53,028 nt of DNA from Acidimicrobiales bacterium. GTDB taxonomy: Bacteria; Actinomycetota; Acidimicrobiia; Acidimicrobiales; UBA8592. The position numbers and the translations under genes were made by a program. The stretch lies in contig JASLWO010000002.1 of NCBI GenBank assembly GCA_030740795.1, positions 1-53,028 of the forward strand, given 5' to 3'. The notes under the pieces were generated by a model. It was not told where the DNA came from. It ran no database searches and saw only the letters and a list, made by a program, of their open reading frames with translations. Below, piece after piece: positions 43,751 to 52,320 of the stretch. Each line of letters opens with the position of its first letter. Position 1 is the first letter of the stretch.

Positions 43751-45188
43751 TGCTATCAGTCCCCTTCTCATTTGATAGATCAGAAATTCGAAATTGAGAC
43801 ACTGTTTGTTCTCCTATTCCATCTCTCTGAAGTTTTGATTCCGGGTAGTCACTTCTTTGTAAATTTGTTTTCAAAGGTTCTAAGAAGTCATTGACTCCAA
43901 TAAGGGTTCGTTCTTTAGTTTCTATTTGAGTCTTGTACAACTCACGGTTTTCTGTGATTGATTTCTGTAGAGAACCCGAAATGATCTCTTGGATTATTCC
44001 ACCATTTCTTTCGTAAGACTGGAACTTTTCCCAGGCCTGATGCGCAATCTGTTCCGTTAGAGATTCGATATACCAAGAACCTCCTGCCGGATCAATAACT
44101 TTGTGTATATTTGATTCTTCCATCAGAACAAGTTGTGTGTTTCGCGCTAGCCTCATTCCGAATTCGCTGGGTATTCCAAAGGCACTATCGAAAGGTGGAA
44201 GGGTGATAATGTCAGCTCCTCCAACAGCAGCAGCGAAACATCCAACCGTCGTGCGAAGTAGGTTAACCCATGGGTCACTTCTAGAGATTAGGAACTGAGG
44301 AGTTGAAGCTTGGGTCTGCAAGTTGACTTGATCAACTCCGCAAGCTTGACCTATCCGATTGATGAGAATCCGGGAAGCGCGAATTTTAGCAATATCAAAA
44401 AATTGATCTGTTCCTACAGAAATCACAATCTGGATTTGGCTAAATGCATCAGCTATTGGGATCCCTACCTTGTCCATGGTTCGGAGGTAAGCAATTATTG
44501 AGGAAGCCATGCTGGCTAGTTCAGTAATTGGGTCTGCGCCAGATTCAGCATAAGCCAAACCATTTACTCGAAACGTCGTTGCCTTCTTGAAATCTTCATA
44601 AATCTTTAAAGCAAAGTCCCCGCTAACATTTAAAGCTTCCGGAAGGGTAGCAGGGTCTTTAGAAACTCTCGTTAACTCGCCTATTGGATCGATACTTAGT
44701 TCAAAGATAAAATCTTCGTCTTGATTTCCTCGCGAGTCTAAGAATTGAAGAAAGCTTTGAGCGTTTGACAAACTATCGAAGGAGTTGGTTGGTGCAACTC
44801 CGGCAATGTTTAGGAGAACTCCATCGAGGAGCTTTTCGAAAGTGCTTACATCTGTTTCAGAAAGTATTAATTCAATGCTGTTGGCGCCTCTCTGTAAGTC
44901 ATTTAGAATTGCCGCGTTGCTTTCTTCCGGTGATGTCACCCAGTAGCGTTGTCGGATATTCCAGCCATTTACTTGGCCAATTGTATTGGAAGCTCTCCGG
45001 CTTGTTCCCAAAGTTGGATACTCTACAGGCGTCACATAATCTTTCCGAACATAGATCGGATTTGTGCGTATTTCGGAACCTAAATCTGTACAGAGTAGTT
45101 CTTCAAATAGGTCTTCAGAAACTACCGCTTTAGCAGCGTCTAGCCAAGCTTCATGTGTTGGAAGGTCATTGCCATCCAAAAAATTCAT
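43740..45188 (-). CDS. mutA: Methylmalonyl-CoA mutase small subunit
   Basis: This 482-residue partner of MutB has the barrel fold ([62 protein letters not shown]) but no cobalamin DxHxxG motif, and the chain ends where that domain would start, so it is the structural, non-catalytic subunit. The ATG at 45188 has GAGGG five bases upstream and is preferred over one at 45203. The operon reads mutA, mutB, meaB, as in propionate oxidation or odd-chain acid breakdown. Confidence 0.92.
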   Translation of the reverse strand: MNFLDGNDLPTHEAWLDAAKAVVSEDLFEELLCTDLGSEIRTNPIYVRKDYVTPVEYPTLGTSRRASNTIGQVNGWNIRQRYWVTSPEESNAAILNDLQRGANSIELILSETDVSTFEKLLDGVLLNIAGVAPTNSFDSLSNAQSFLQFLDSRGNQDEDFIFELSIDPIGELTRVSKDPATLPEALNVSGDFALKIYEDFKKATTFRVNGLAYAESGADPITELASMASSIIAYLRTMDKVGIPIADAFSQIQIVISVGTDQFFDIAKIRASRILINRIGQACGVDQVNLQTQASTPQFLISRSDPWVNLLRTTVGCFAAAVGGADIITLPPFDSAFGIPSEFGMRLARNTQLVLMEESNIHKVIDPAGGSWYIESLTEQIAHQAWEKFQSYERNGGIIQEIISGSLQKSITENRELYKTQIETKERTLIGVNDFLEPLKTNLQRSDYPESKLQRDGIGEQTVSQFRISDLSNEKGTDSNDS

Positions 45189-45232
45189 TATGCCCTCAAC
45201 CATATTTCTACCTTAGGCGTTTCTACATACCA

Positions 45233-45253
45233 GATGGCAACATTATTGCCATC
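45233..45253. promoter_or_regulatory. 21-bp inverted repeat upstream of mutA (possible operator)
   Basis: Eight-base arms GATGGCAA and TTGCCATC flank a 5-base spacer CATTA. The element lies 45-65 bases before the mutA start codon, on the side where its promoter must lie. Arm length and half-site spacing of about one helical turn suit a dimeric repressor of the TetR or GntR kind. The regulator is unknown. Confidence 0.55.
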
Positions 45254-45292
45254 GCATACTTTTAGAAACTCATACGCATAATAAGCCTTTGC

Positions 45293-45308
45293 TGTGACAT
45301 GGACCACA
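45293..45308. promoter_or_regulatory. CRP/GlxR-like site
   Basis: TGTGACATGGACCACA matches the CRP/GlxR 16-base consensus TGTGA-N6-TCACA with one mismatch in the second half-site. It lies midway between the divergent mutA and the cyclic-nucleotide-binding gene. Regulation is inferred from similarity of the site. Confidence 0.45.
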
Positions 45309-45417
45309 GTGACATAAGACACGGAAGATTGGAGTGTTTTCATTGTAGAAATGAGGCAAACTTAGTATGTCGAGTTCATTGAAAAATGAATCGCCCCCAA
45401 TCAGATAAGGAGAAAAC

Positions 45418-45819
45418 ATGCATAAGAAATCGCCTCATCATCTTCAATACGCTGAATTTGCATTCGCTGCTTCAGCTACTGATGCAGAGCTTAAGAAACT
45501 ATGCAGATTGACCACAAGAATTGACGTAAAAAAAGGAAGTGTCCTAATGCGCGAAGGTGCGTTTGGAAATGAAGTTTTGCTGTTAGTTCATGGGCGGTTA
45601 GTTGTAGAAAAAAATGGTGAATTAATTGCATCTGTTGCACCTGGCGCAGTTGTAGGAGAAAGAGCTGTCATCCTCAACGAACCACGCGACGCAACAGTTC
45701 GAGCAGCGTACGATTCTACTATTCTCGCTATGTCGAGAAGCGAGTTCAATACCCTTCTAGCAGAATGCCCCAGCATTGCAAGAAATATTCTTGAAGAAGC
45801 GCTTACCCGAGCTGGGTAA
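45418..45819 (+). CDS. Single-domain cyclic-nucleotide-binding protein
   Basis: This 133-residue protein is a lone cNMP-binding (CRP-type) beta-roll domain: FGNEVLLLVHGRLVVEKNGELIASVAPGAVVGERAVILNEPRDATVRAAYDSTILAM. The PRDATVRA segment is the phosphate-binding cassette, with the Arg that contacts the cyclic phosphate. There is no DNA-binding domain, unlike Crp or Fnr, so it may regulate a partner protein. AAGGAG precedes the ATG. Confidence 0.87.
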   Translation: MHKKSPHHLQYAEFAFAASATDAELKKLCRLTTRIDVKKGSVLMREGAFGNEVLLLVHGRLVVEKNGELIASVAPGAVVGERAVILNEPRDATVRAAYDSTILAMSRSEFNTLLAECPSIARNILEEALTRAG

Positions 45820-45882
45820 TTGCAATAACCGACAGTAAGAAAATCATTCGCTTCGGTTACTGAGCAAGGCCATAATCTAAAG

Positions 45883-46740
45883 ATGGAAAAACTGTCAACA
45901 GTTCTAATCAGTAAATATAGGACCGTCAAAATACGGTTATACATGGGGTCAATGATTCCTTTTCTACGACGCTTCTTTACGAGGAGTTATTACAACATTC
46001 TCAACTTTGGTTTGGGAAGACGAATTAATTTCAGTGCAATACGAAAAGTTAATGTCCCAACCATCGGAGCTCGCATATTTTTGAATATCACGGGTGGAAT
46101 CATGGTCTCTCTTGGAGCGACGATGATAATTCTTGCAGAATTAGGAGCTACTACTACTGACGTGTTTCTTACCGGGCTCCGTGAACAAACAGGTGTATCA
46201 ATCGCTGGCGCATCATTTGGATTTCTTGGTATTCTATTCGCGTTAATGGGTATCACAAGAGCGAAAATCGGGCTCGGGACGATAGTTATCCCACTTTCAG
46301 TGTCCACAACATTCACATTTTCCTTTTTGATAATTCCTGAACCGCATAACCTAAGCGCTCAATTGCTTTATTACTTTCTCGGACTTGTTGTAATAGCAAC
46401 TGGGGTAGGAGTAGGGGCGAGTGCTGGGATCGGAATGGGAGCATATGAATCTATTTGTCATCGGGTTTCAGAAATAAACGGTTGGCACCCGCAACTAGTT
46501 CGACTTATTTGGGAATTAACCGTGTTGGGTGTCGGGATCTTCCTTGGTGGAGCTTTCGGTATCGGTACTTTATTTGCAGCTGTTGCTACTGGGTGGATTC
46601 TCGGATACATGAATTCTGTGATCGGGGATTACCTTCTCGGACGCCGCATTAGAACAAATTGTGAGCGTCCTTTAGCGCAGGGACATATTTATGACGGTGA
46701 AGGAAAGAATGCGCCAAAGGTCAATCCAGCGAATAATTGA
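45883..46740 (+). CDS. YczE/YitT-like integral membrane protein
   Basis: This 285-residue protein has five to six hydrophobic segments from about residue 65 and resembles the YczE/YyaS/YitT group. ISVGATMIILAELGATTTDVFLTGL-like and GVGVGASAGIGMGAYESICHRVSEINGWHPQLVRLIWELTV segments match that family, whose function is not established. The start is uncertain: ATG at 45883, 45943 or 45952 are possible and none has a good ribosome site. It ends 81 bases before the FKBP gene. Confidence 0.75.
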   Translation: MEKLSTVLISKYRTVKIRLYMGSMIPFLRRFFTRSYYNILNFGLGRRINFSAIRKVNVPTIGARIFLNITGGIMVSLGATMIILAELGATTTDVFLTGLREQTGVSIAGASFGFLGILFALMGITRAKIGLGTIVIPLSVSTTFTFSFLIIPEPHNLSAQLLYYFLGLVVIATGVGVGASAGIGMGAYESICHRVSEINGWHPQLVRLIWELTVLGVGIFLGGAFGIGTLFAAVATGWILGYMNSVIGDYLLGRRIRTNCERPLAQGHIYDGEGKNAPKVNPANN

Positions 46741-46821
46741 TTAGGTTATGCTAAATCGCTTTGTGTAGTCTTTCATGTTAGGAAGCTACAATGTGATCCC
46801 GTCTTTCATCAGGAGTTCTTA

Positions 46822-47199
46822 ATGGACATTTTCAAAAAACCAATTATTGAGATTCCTTCTACTCCCCCGCCTGATGAACTTGTAATTGAAAATCAAGTTA
46901 TCGGTGAAGGGAGCGAATGCGTTACCGGTCAGCTAATCAGTGTTGACTATGTGGGAACATCCTGGTCTAACGGCATTGAGTTCGATTCTTCCTGGTCTAG
47001 AGATGAAGTTTTTACCTTCACAGTCGGGGTCAAACAAGTTATTGATGGATGGGACGAAGGGTGCGTGGGAATGCGCGTTGGGGGTAGAAGAAAGTTGATT
47101 ATCCCACCGAGTAAAGGGTATGGAGAACAAGGCGTTGGTGGTGTTATAGGGGGAAACGAAACTCTAGTCTTTGTAGTTGACCTAAGAAGCATAGGATAG
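46822..47199 (+). CDS. FKBP-type peptidyl-prolyl cis-trans isomerase
   Basis: This 125-residue cytoplasmic FKBP catalyses proline isomerisation. It has the FKBP core: VSVDYVGTSWSNGIEFDSSW-like strand, VIDGWDEGCVGMRVGGRRKLIIPPSKGYGEQGVGGVI, and the final ETLVFVVDL strand. Tyr, Phe/Asp, Trp and Tyr of the active pocket are present. There is no signal peptide. AGGAG lies 7 bases upstream. It precedes an SDR gene by 13 bases. Confidence 0.92.
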   Translation: MDIFKKPIIEIPSTPPPDELVIENQVIGEGSECVTGQLISVDYVGTSWSNGIEFDSSWSRDEVFTFTVGVKQVIDGWDEGCVGMRVGGRRKLIIPPSKGYGEQGVGGVIGGNETLVFVVDLRSIG

Positions 47200-47212
47200 C
47201 CCAGGAGCATAA

Positions 47213-48055
47213 ATGAATAATCAAGCATTGTCAGGGAGAGTCGCCGTAGTCACTGGTTCTAGCCGCGGGATAGGTAGAGGTATTGCGATTGGCTTAGGTG
47301 AGTTAGGAGCTACCGTCTATATAACAGGTCGCTCCTCTGGTGCTGGGGCCTTAACAATAGAGACGACTGCCGATTTGGTAAATAAAGCAGGAGGTAAGGG
47401 TGTCCCCGTTGAAGTTGATCTTGGGCAAGACGATCAGATACAAGATTTATTTGAACAAATTCGTAAATCAGAAGGCCGTCTTGATATTCATGTAAATAAT
47501 GCCTTCAAAATACCTAACCCTCCGGTTTGGGGCGGTAAATTCTGGGAACATCCCATCCAGGTCTGGGATGACCAAGTAGGTATTGGACTTCGCGCCGCAT
47601 ACGTAGCAAGCGTTCATGCCGTGAGGTTAATGATGGAACAAGAGGACGCGCTTCGCTTTATGGTAAATATTTCCTCAAGTGGATCAGAGCGTTATGCATT
47701 AAGCGCTAGCTATGGCATAGCTAAAATGGGAACTGATAGATTAACCAGAGATTTCGCAGTTGAGGGGAAAGATGACAAGTTGTGCGTTATTGGGCTATGG
47801 CCGAGTCAAGTGCTGACAGAATTCATTTTGGAGAGCATAGAAAAAGGTGATATCGAACTTGATGAAGAGAACTCAGAAACACCGCTATACACGGGTCGAG
47901 TCATCGCTGCATTGGCAACAGACCCGAACCGTTTTGAGCGGAATGGGCAGGTTCTAACTACAGCTGAACTAGCGGTTCAATATGGAATCGTTGATGAGCG
48001 TGGGAAGCAACCTAAAGGGAAGCGGAATCCCACATTGTTCCGAAACACTATCTAA
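47213..48055 (+). CDS. Short-chain dehydrogenase/reductase (SDR)
   Basis: This 280-residue SDR has VTGSSRGIGRG near residues 14-24, TGRSSGAG after the second strand (NADP-type), and catalytic Ser, Tyr and Lys in VNISSSGSERYALSASYGIAKMG. The stretch NAFKIPNPPVWGGKFWEHPIQVWDD is longer than usual and resembles the eukaryotic DHRS1-type group. AGGAG precedes the ATG. It probably shares transcription with the FKBP gene. Confidence 0.87.
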   Translation: MNNQALSGRVAVVTGSSRGIGRGIAIGLGELGATVYITGRSSGAGALTIETTADLVNKAGGKGVPVEVDLGQDDQIQDLFEQIRKSEGRLDIHVNNAFKIPNPPVWGGKFWEHPIQVWDDQVGIGLRAAYVASVHAVRLMMEQEDALRFMVNISSSGSERYALSASYGIAKMGTDRLTRDFAVEGKDDKLCVIGLWPSQVLTEFILESIEKGDIELDEENSETPLYTGRVIAALATDPNRFERNGQVLTTAELAVQYGIVDERGKQPKGKRNPTLFRNTI

Positions 48056-48094
48056 TTCAAGAAGTTAATTAGGCATTAGGTCAGTAGGTAATCC

Positions 48095-48928
48095 TTATGG
48101 AGCCTCTACTAGTCGTTGAGGAGGAGAGTGCGTTCCTGGTTCTCGGCTTCTGACAATGCAGGATTGGCTTCCAATCGCGCATAGGTTGCCTTCTTGTGAC
48201 CAAATGTGAATTATTCCATGGCCAAAACCATTTGCAATTGCGTCGACTCGTATATCTAATAAATACCAATCGCTAGGGGCAACATCTATAACTCGTAGAG
48301 TGTTATCTAGGCTTGTAGATCCGGCTTTCCCGGCTTGGGTAAAACTGATTACCATCGGAACGAAGTCTCCTAGCACCGCAAATGAGGCAGCCGAAGGTTC
48401 TAGAAGCTCAGGCATTCTACTCCAGACTGCGATTCTGCCGGGTTCTATTTCTGCAGGTTCATCAGCCCCTACTGGGATTGCCCACCGTTGTTCAATTCGA
48501 GAATCTAAAGAATCCGTTACTTCAGAGAATCGTTCTCTCTTTGGGCAAGACTCTGGTTCTTGGACTTCAGGTGGCAGACCATATGTCTTGTCTTCTGGAT
48601 ATGAACGCGAACCCAATGCTGCATTGACAGTGATGATTTCTGCTCCGCCTACATGACCTACAGCTCTAGCTTGAGTTGTTTTCTTTCCATGAACAGCCAG
48701 TGTCACGTCGAAATCCACTACAGTTCCGACCTTTGCAAACAAAAGATATTGCGCTGTTGCCCACACTACAGGTCTTCCGCTAGTTCCTTCCATCGCCGCG
48801 ATGGCAGCCCCTAAGCCACTACCACCAAACATGGCTCTGTGCCCTGTTGAGATACCTTTGGAAACCGGTAGATGCCAACGGTGGGGGTTATGAGAAGGTT
48901 CTAGGCCCAGCCAGTTACGTGCATCCAC
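48095..48928 (-). CDS. Acyl-CoA thioesterase-like (double hotdog) protein
   Basis: This 277-residue protein has two hotdog-type halves; MFGGSGLGAAIAAMEGTSGRPVVWATAQYLLFAKVG near 33-68 is the first, and the second includes VIDVAPSDWYLLDIRVDAIANGFGHGIIHIWSQEG near 215-250. This is the TesB-like acyl-CoA thioesterase layout, which hydrolyses acyl-CoA to the free acid. GTG at 48928 is the only usable start; an unrelated ATG nearby is out of frame. It follows the hydrolase by 25 bases. Confidence 0.8.
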   Translation of the reverse strand: MDARNWLGLEPSHNPHRWHLPVSKGISTGHRAMFGGSGLGAAIAAMEGTSGRPVVWATAQYLLFAKVGTVVDFDVTLAVHGKKTTQARAVGHVGGAEIITVNAALGSRSYPEDKTYGLPPEVQEPESCPKRERFSEVTDSLDSRIEQRWAIPVGADEPAEIEPGRIAVWSRMPELLEPSAASFAVLGDFVPMVISFTQAGKAGSTSLDNTLRVIDVAPSDWYLLDIRVDAIANGFGHGIIHIWSQEGNLCAIGSQSCIVRSREPGTHSPPQRLVEAP

Positions 48929-48953
48929 ATCTTTGACGATACCTTGTCTTTTC

Positions 48954-49805
48954 TCAAAGGACTTTATTTAATGTTTGCATAATCCCTTCGGCAATCAGAC
49001 TTGGGTTTTCCATCGGGGCAAAATGTGTGAGGTCTTGATAAAGTTCAAAATTTCCTTTGGGGAGCTGGGAGGCAATTTGAGGAGCGATTGCTGCTGGTCC
49101 ATCTTGATCGCTGCTTCCCGCCACAGTAATTGGAATGTTTACCGTACTTAAAGCATCAAAAATTGTTGTGACTGAATTTTCAAATACCTGTGCTTCTATT
49201 TCCCCGCGGCATTTAAGAATAACTTCGTCACCATGGTCACGAAATCCGTAATTTACGTACGCCCTTAATGCTTCTTCATCGCAGGTTGAGAATGGGGGCC
49301 TAGAGACATAGCGTTCAAAGGCTTCTTCGCGAGATTGAAAGGTTTCTTTGCGTTTCCTCGCCAAGACGGCAAGGTTGCCACCTTTTGACATTTCTGGAGT
49401 AATCGTTTCTCCTCCTATGACAATAGGTTCAAACAACCAACCAGCCTTAAATGTGCCGGGCCTTAGTTGTTCCGCCAACAGAATGCTGCTGCCGCCCATG
49501 CTGTGCCCAACTGCAAATGGGGATCCTAGGTTCAAATAATCAATTGTTGACAAGACATCCTCCGCCATTCCCATCCAGTTCATTGAAACTCCGTTTGGGA
49601 CAAGACTGTTACCGTGGCCTCGAAGATCTACAGAGACGCATCGAAAGTTTTTCCTCATTGTTGAGCAGATGGGGTCCCAATATCTTCCATGGAACCCTGT
49701 CGCATGACAGAAAAGGACATCAGGACCATTCCCGCCATAGTCATGGGCACAAACCTGAACTCCGTTACTTGAGTTAAGTAGAATTTCTATAGGTGATTCA
49801 AGCAT
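48954..49805 (-). CDS. Alpha/beta-fold hydrolase
   Basis: This 283-residue alpha/beta hydrolase has HATGFHGRYWDP near 34-45 (oxyanion segment), RGHGNS near 62-67, nucleophile elbow VGHSMGGSS with Ser 102, and His 261 (LTHFAPMENP). It may cleave an ester or a C-C bond; the substrate is unknown. It lies between the whiB-like gene and the thioesterase gene on the same strand. Confidence 0.87.
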   Translation of the reverse strand: MLESPIEILLNSSNGVQVCAHDYGGNGPDVLFCHATGFHGRYWDPICSTMRKNFRCVSVDLRGHGNSLVPNGVSMNWMGMAEDVLSTIDYLNLGSPFAVGHSMGGSSILLAEQLRPGTFKAGWLFEPIVIGGETITPEMSKGGNLAVLARKRKETFQSREEAFERYVSRPPFSTCDEEALRAYVNYGFRDHGDEVILKCRGEIEAQVFENSVTTIFDALSTVNIPITVAGSSDQDGPAAIAPQIASQLPKGNFELYQDLTHFAPMENPSLIAEGIMQTLNKVL

Positions 49806-49876
49806 TGTTGCCCCAGCGATAACACCTTAATGGGATTTCGTCACGCTGAATTGGTATAGGAGTTTTTCTCGCTGAA

Positions 49877-50188
49877 TCAAGTCGCAGCTGTTCGATGTCG
49901 CCGGAGACCTATGACAGGGGTAGTAGGAGCAAATCCAGCTTCTGCACGCTCTATTTCTGATTCTCCACCCCAGAAACCAAGTTCTCTCTGTTGTCTAGCG
50001 TAAGTTTGGCAGTTGGAGAGTGCTACACATTCAAAGCAAACCTTGCGAGCTCTATTCTCTCTTCGTTCTCGTGCCGCCGGACGTTCCCCGGGTGGTGGGA
50101 AGAAGAGTTGAGATTTACCTTGGCAGCCCGCAGTTTCCATCCACCATTGTCTGATGTTCTGCGGTGCTTGGACTTCAACAGCTGTCAT
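49877..50188 (-). CDS. WhiB-family Fe-S transcriptional regulator
   Basis: This 103-residue WhiB-like protein has four Cys (22, 51, 54 and 60) that bind a [4Fe-4S] cluster, GFWGG at 71-75, and a basic tail RRHR near 95-98. WhiB proteins occur in actinobacteria and their phages, control development, stress and redox responses, and often act with the primary sigma factor. This is the best lineage marker in the window. AAAGGA precedes the ATG at 50188 by 7 bases, and a promoter is predicted upstream. Confidence 0.95.
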   Translation of the reverse strand: MTAVEVQAPQNIRQWWMETAGCQGKSQLFFPPPGERPAARERRENRARKVCFECVALSNCQTYARQQRELGFWGGESEIERAEAGFAPTTPVIGLRRHRTAAT

Positions 50189-50223
50189 TAAATGTCCTTT
50201 ACTGTGCCTCTACTCACATGCTT

Positions 50224-50252
50224 AATCTACGCCAGTTTTAATTTTTTGTCAT
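50224..50252 (-). promoter_or_regulatory. Predicted promoter for the whiB-like gene
   Basis: On the minus strand, a -35 ATGACA (50247-50252) and -10 TAGATT (50224-50229) are 17 bases apart, with a A/T-rich spacer. The -10 ends about 35 bases upstream of the ATG. It matches the sigma-70/HrdB consensus at 5 and 4 of 6 positions. Confidence 0.5.
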
Positions 50253-50306
50253 GATCTTCTTTATGAATAGTTCCGATGGCGCTATCTGTAAAAGCGATTC
50301 GTTTTT

Positions 50307-51242
50307 TTAAATATCTATCGCTACCTTGATCGCTCCTTCACTTCTGGATCTAGCAACATCAAATGCCTCAACAGCTGCATCAAGAGGAAAACGGTGGCTT
50401 ATCAGAGCCTCGGATATTTCTGGCATGCTTGTAAGAATTTTTGCTGCCAATTCAAAGTCTCTACCCCCATCAGTATGACCATAGGTTATAGACGGAATAA
50501 GTGAGATTTCTCGCATTCCCATTTCCATCCCCGGTAGTTGAACAGGATCCCAATAGGTGGATGGAATTGCAACCGCTCCACCCTTTTCGCATAAGTTCAC
50601 TGCCTGCAGCAAAGCGCTATTGGTTCCAGCTGCTTCAACGACTATGCTCGCTGGTTCTTCTTTCCTTGGTGTCGCGCCCAATTTATAACCAGCTTCAAGC
50701 TGATGTGGGTGACGGGCTTCAAGTTCGACCTCTGCTCCGAAATGCTTAGCTACGGCTACGCAACACAACCCAATCGTTCCGCCACCCACCACAATAATTC
50801 TACTGGCTTGCTTTGCCCCGACCCTAAGAAGACTTCTCACAGCGACAGCCAATGGCTCAATAAGAAAAGCTGTCTTTACATTCACGCTTGAATGCAAAGG
50901 CACTAGAAGTCGCTCTGGAACGACAATTTTTTCTGCCATCCCCCCATCAATTCCAATACCCATTGTATTAGGTAGGGCTATTTCACAATATGGCTGAGAT
51001 CCTCTAAGGCATTCAAGGCACTCTCCGCAAGAGAGCATCGGTTCTACTGCCACCTCTTTCCCGTTAGGAGCGACCCCTGCTATTTCGTGACCAGGGGTAA
51101 CATTCATCATTCCTGTATCGATAAGGTGCAAATCTGAACCGCATATGCCTACTGACTTCACCGAGACAAGAATCCCATCTCCGCTGGGATTAGGCACATC
51201 GCAAACTTCTATACGGCTATTTCGAACTTTTACAGCTTTCAC
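50307..51242 (-). CDS. Zinc-dependent alcohol/polyol dehydrogenase (MDR family)
   Basis: This 311-residue medium-chain dehydrogenase has catalytic zinc ligands Cys 34, His 52 and Glu 53 (GICGSDLH, PGHEIAG) and the structural zinc Cys 72, 75, 78 and 86 (CGECLECLRGSQPYC). The Rossmann motif is VVGGGTIGLCC near 151-161. It is about 30-40 residues shorter than typical threonine or sorbitol dehydrogenases, mainly by shortened loops. After the second strand the sequence is EARHPHQ rather than the usual Asp, which suggests NADP(H). The start is GTG at 51242. Confidence 0.88.
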   Translation of the reverse strand: MKAVKVRNSRIEVCDVPNPSGDGILVSVKSVGICGSDLHLIDTGMMNVTPGHEIAGVAPNGKEVAVEPMLSCGECLECLRGSQPYCEIALPNTMGIGIDGGMAEKIVVPERLLVPLHSSVNVKTAFLIEPLAVAVRSLLRVGAKQASRIIVVGGGTIGLCCVAVAKHFGAEVELEARHPHQLEAGYKLGATPRKEEPASIVVEAAGTNSALLQAVNLCEKGGAVAIPSTYWDPVQLPGMEMGMREISLIPSITYGHTDGGRDFELAAKILTSMPEISEALISHRFPLDAAVEAFDVARSRSEGAIKVAIDI

Positions 51243-51362
51243 TTAACCATTCTTGCTCATCTTGTTCCATTAAATGAAACAAGAAAATTAATTTCCAATT
51301 TATATATGCGATCCTTAGCGCCCGAAACGCGCAAAACATAAAAATTGCGCCAAACTAGAACT

Positions 51363-52265
51363 ATGTCAGAAACACGCAAATTGCTCAGCCCAATAGATAG
51401 AGATTCTTGGGTTAGGGATTCCTCTCAAGTGAATTCCATCGCACGGAGAACAGAGCCTGTCTTTGGAATACCTGAAATTGAAATCAATGAAATCTACTTA
51501 CCTATTTGTGAAAGGATTTTGTCTTGGTCAGAGATTAGAAACAATATTGAAAACGGGGCAAATGGACCTTTCGTAATAGGCGTGACTGGAAGCGTGGCTG
51601 TAGGGAAGACAACTGTGGCCAAAGCACTCAAAGAAATCTTTGAAGGGGCACCATTTGTTGTTGAGACAGAAATTGTCTCAACTGATAATTTCCTTTTCCC
51701 TAATGAAACCTTGGACGAAAACCGAATTCTTCATCGGAAGGGATTCCCTGAGAGCTTTGATTATTCATCAATCATTAATTTCCTTAAAGCCTTGGGGGGA
51801 AACCATTCAGTCAAAATCCCGATCTATTCACATGAAACCTATGACATCATCGAAAGCACTCGGGATATACATCCGGTCAAAATCTTAATTCTTGAAGGTG
51901 TTAATATCCTTCAAAATGCACCACGGCTCATCAACGAATCTAATTCAGAGACTATAAGAGATTTCATAGGATTTTCAATTTATCTTGATGCTGCAGAAGC
52001 AACGATCAAGACATGGTACACCGATAGATTCTTGAATTACTGTCGTAAAGCGAAATCAGACAGTGAATCTTTCTTTCACCAATTTAAAGAATTCTCCGAA
52101 GATCAAGCTAGGGAATTAGCCGCCGGTATTTGGGAAACTATCAATAGCCCCAATCTCCAAAACCATATAGCCCCATCTATTTCTTTCGCTGATTCCGTTC
52201 TTTTAAAAGAAATGGACCACTCCATCAGTCAATTGCAAGTCCCTTCGGAATGGTTATCAATTTAG
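51363..52265 (+). CDS. coaA: Type I pantothenate kinase
   Basis: This 300-residue P-loop kinase phosphorylates pantothenate, the first step of CoA synthesis. The P-loop GSVAVGKT is at residues 76-83, with VSTDNFLFPN, RKGFPESFDYSS and YSHETYDI-type segments typical of CoaA. ATG at 51363 fits the family length; the frame upstream begins with TTG. There is no clear ribosome site, so leaderless translation is possible. CoA supply fits with the many acyl-CoA enzymes in the window. Confidence 0.93.
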   Translation: MSETRKLLSPIDRDSWVRDSSQVNSIARRTEPVFGIPEIEINEIYLPICERILSWSEIRNNIENGANGPFVIGVTGSVAVGKTTVAKALKEIFEGAPFVVETEIVSTDNFLFPNETLDENRILHRKGFPESFDYSSIINFLKALGGNHSVKIPIYSHETYDIIESTRDIHPVKILILEGVNILQNAPRLINESNSETIRDFIGFSIYLDAAEATIKTWYTDRFLNYCRKAKSDSESFFHQFKEFSEDQARELAAGIWETINSPNLQNHIAPSISFADSVLLKEMDHSISQLQVPSEWLSI

Positions 52266-52320
52266 AAATGAACTGTTTAGGAACTTTGAACTAATATAAA
52301 TTGATCTACAGGAGGAAATA

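Noticed and set aside
45233-45253. Terminator
   Set aside because: It lies upstream of both divergent genes, not after one, and has no T-run, so an operator is more likely.
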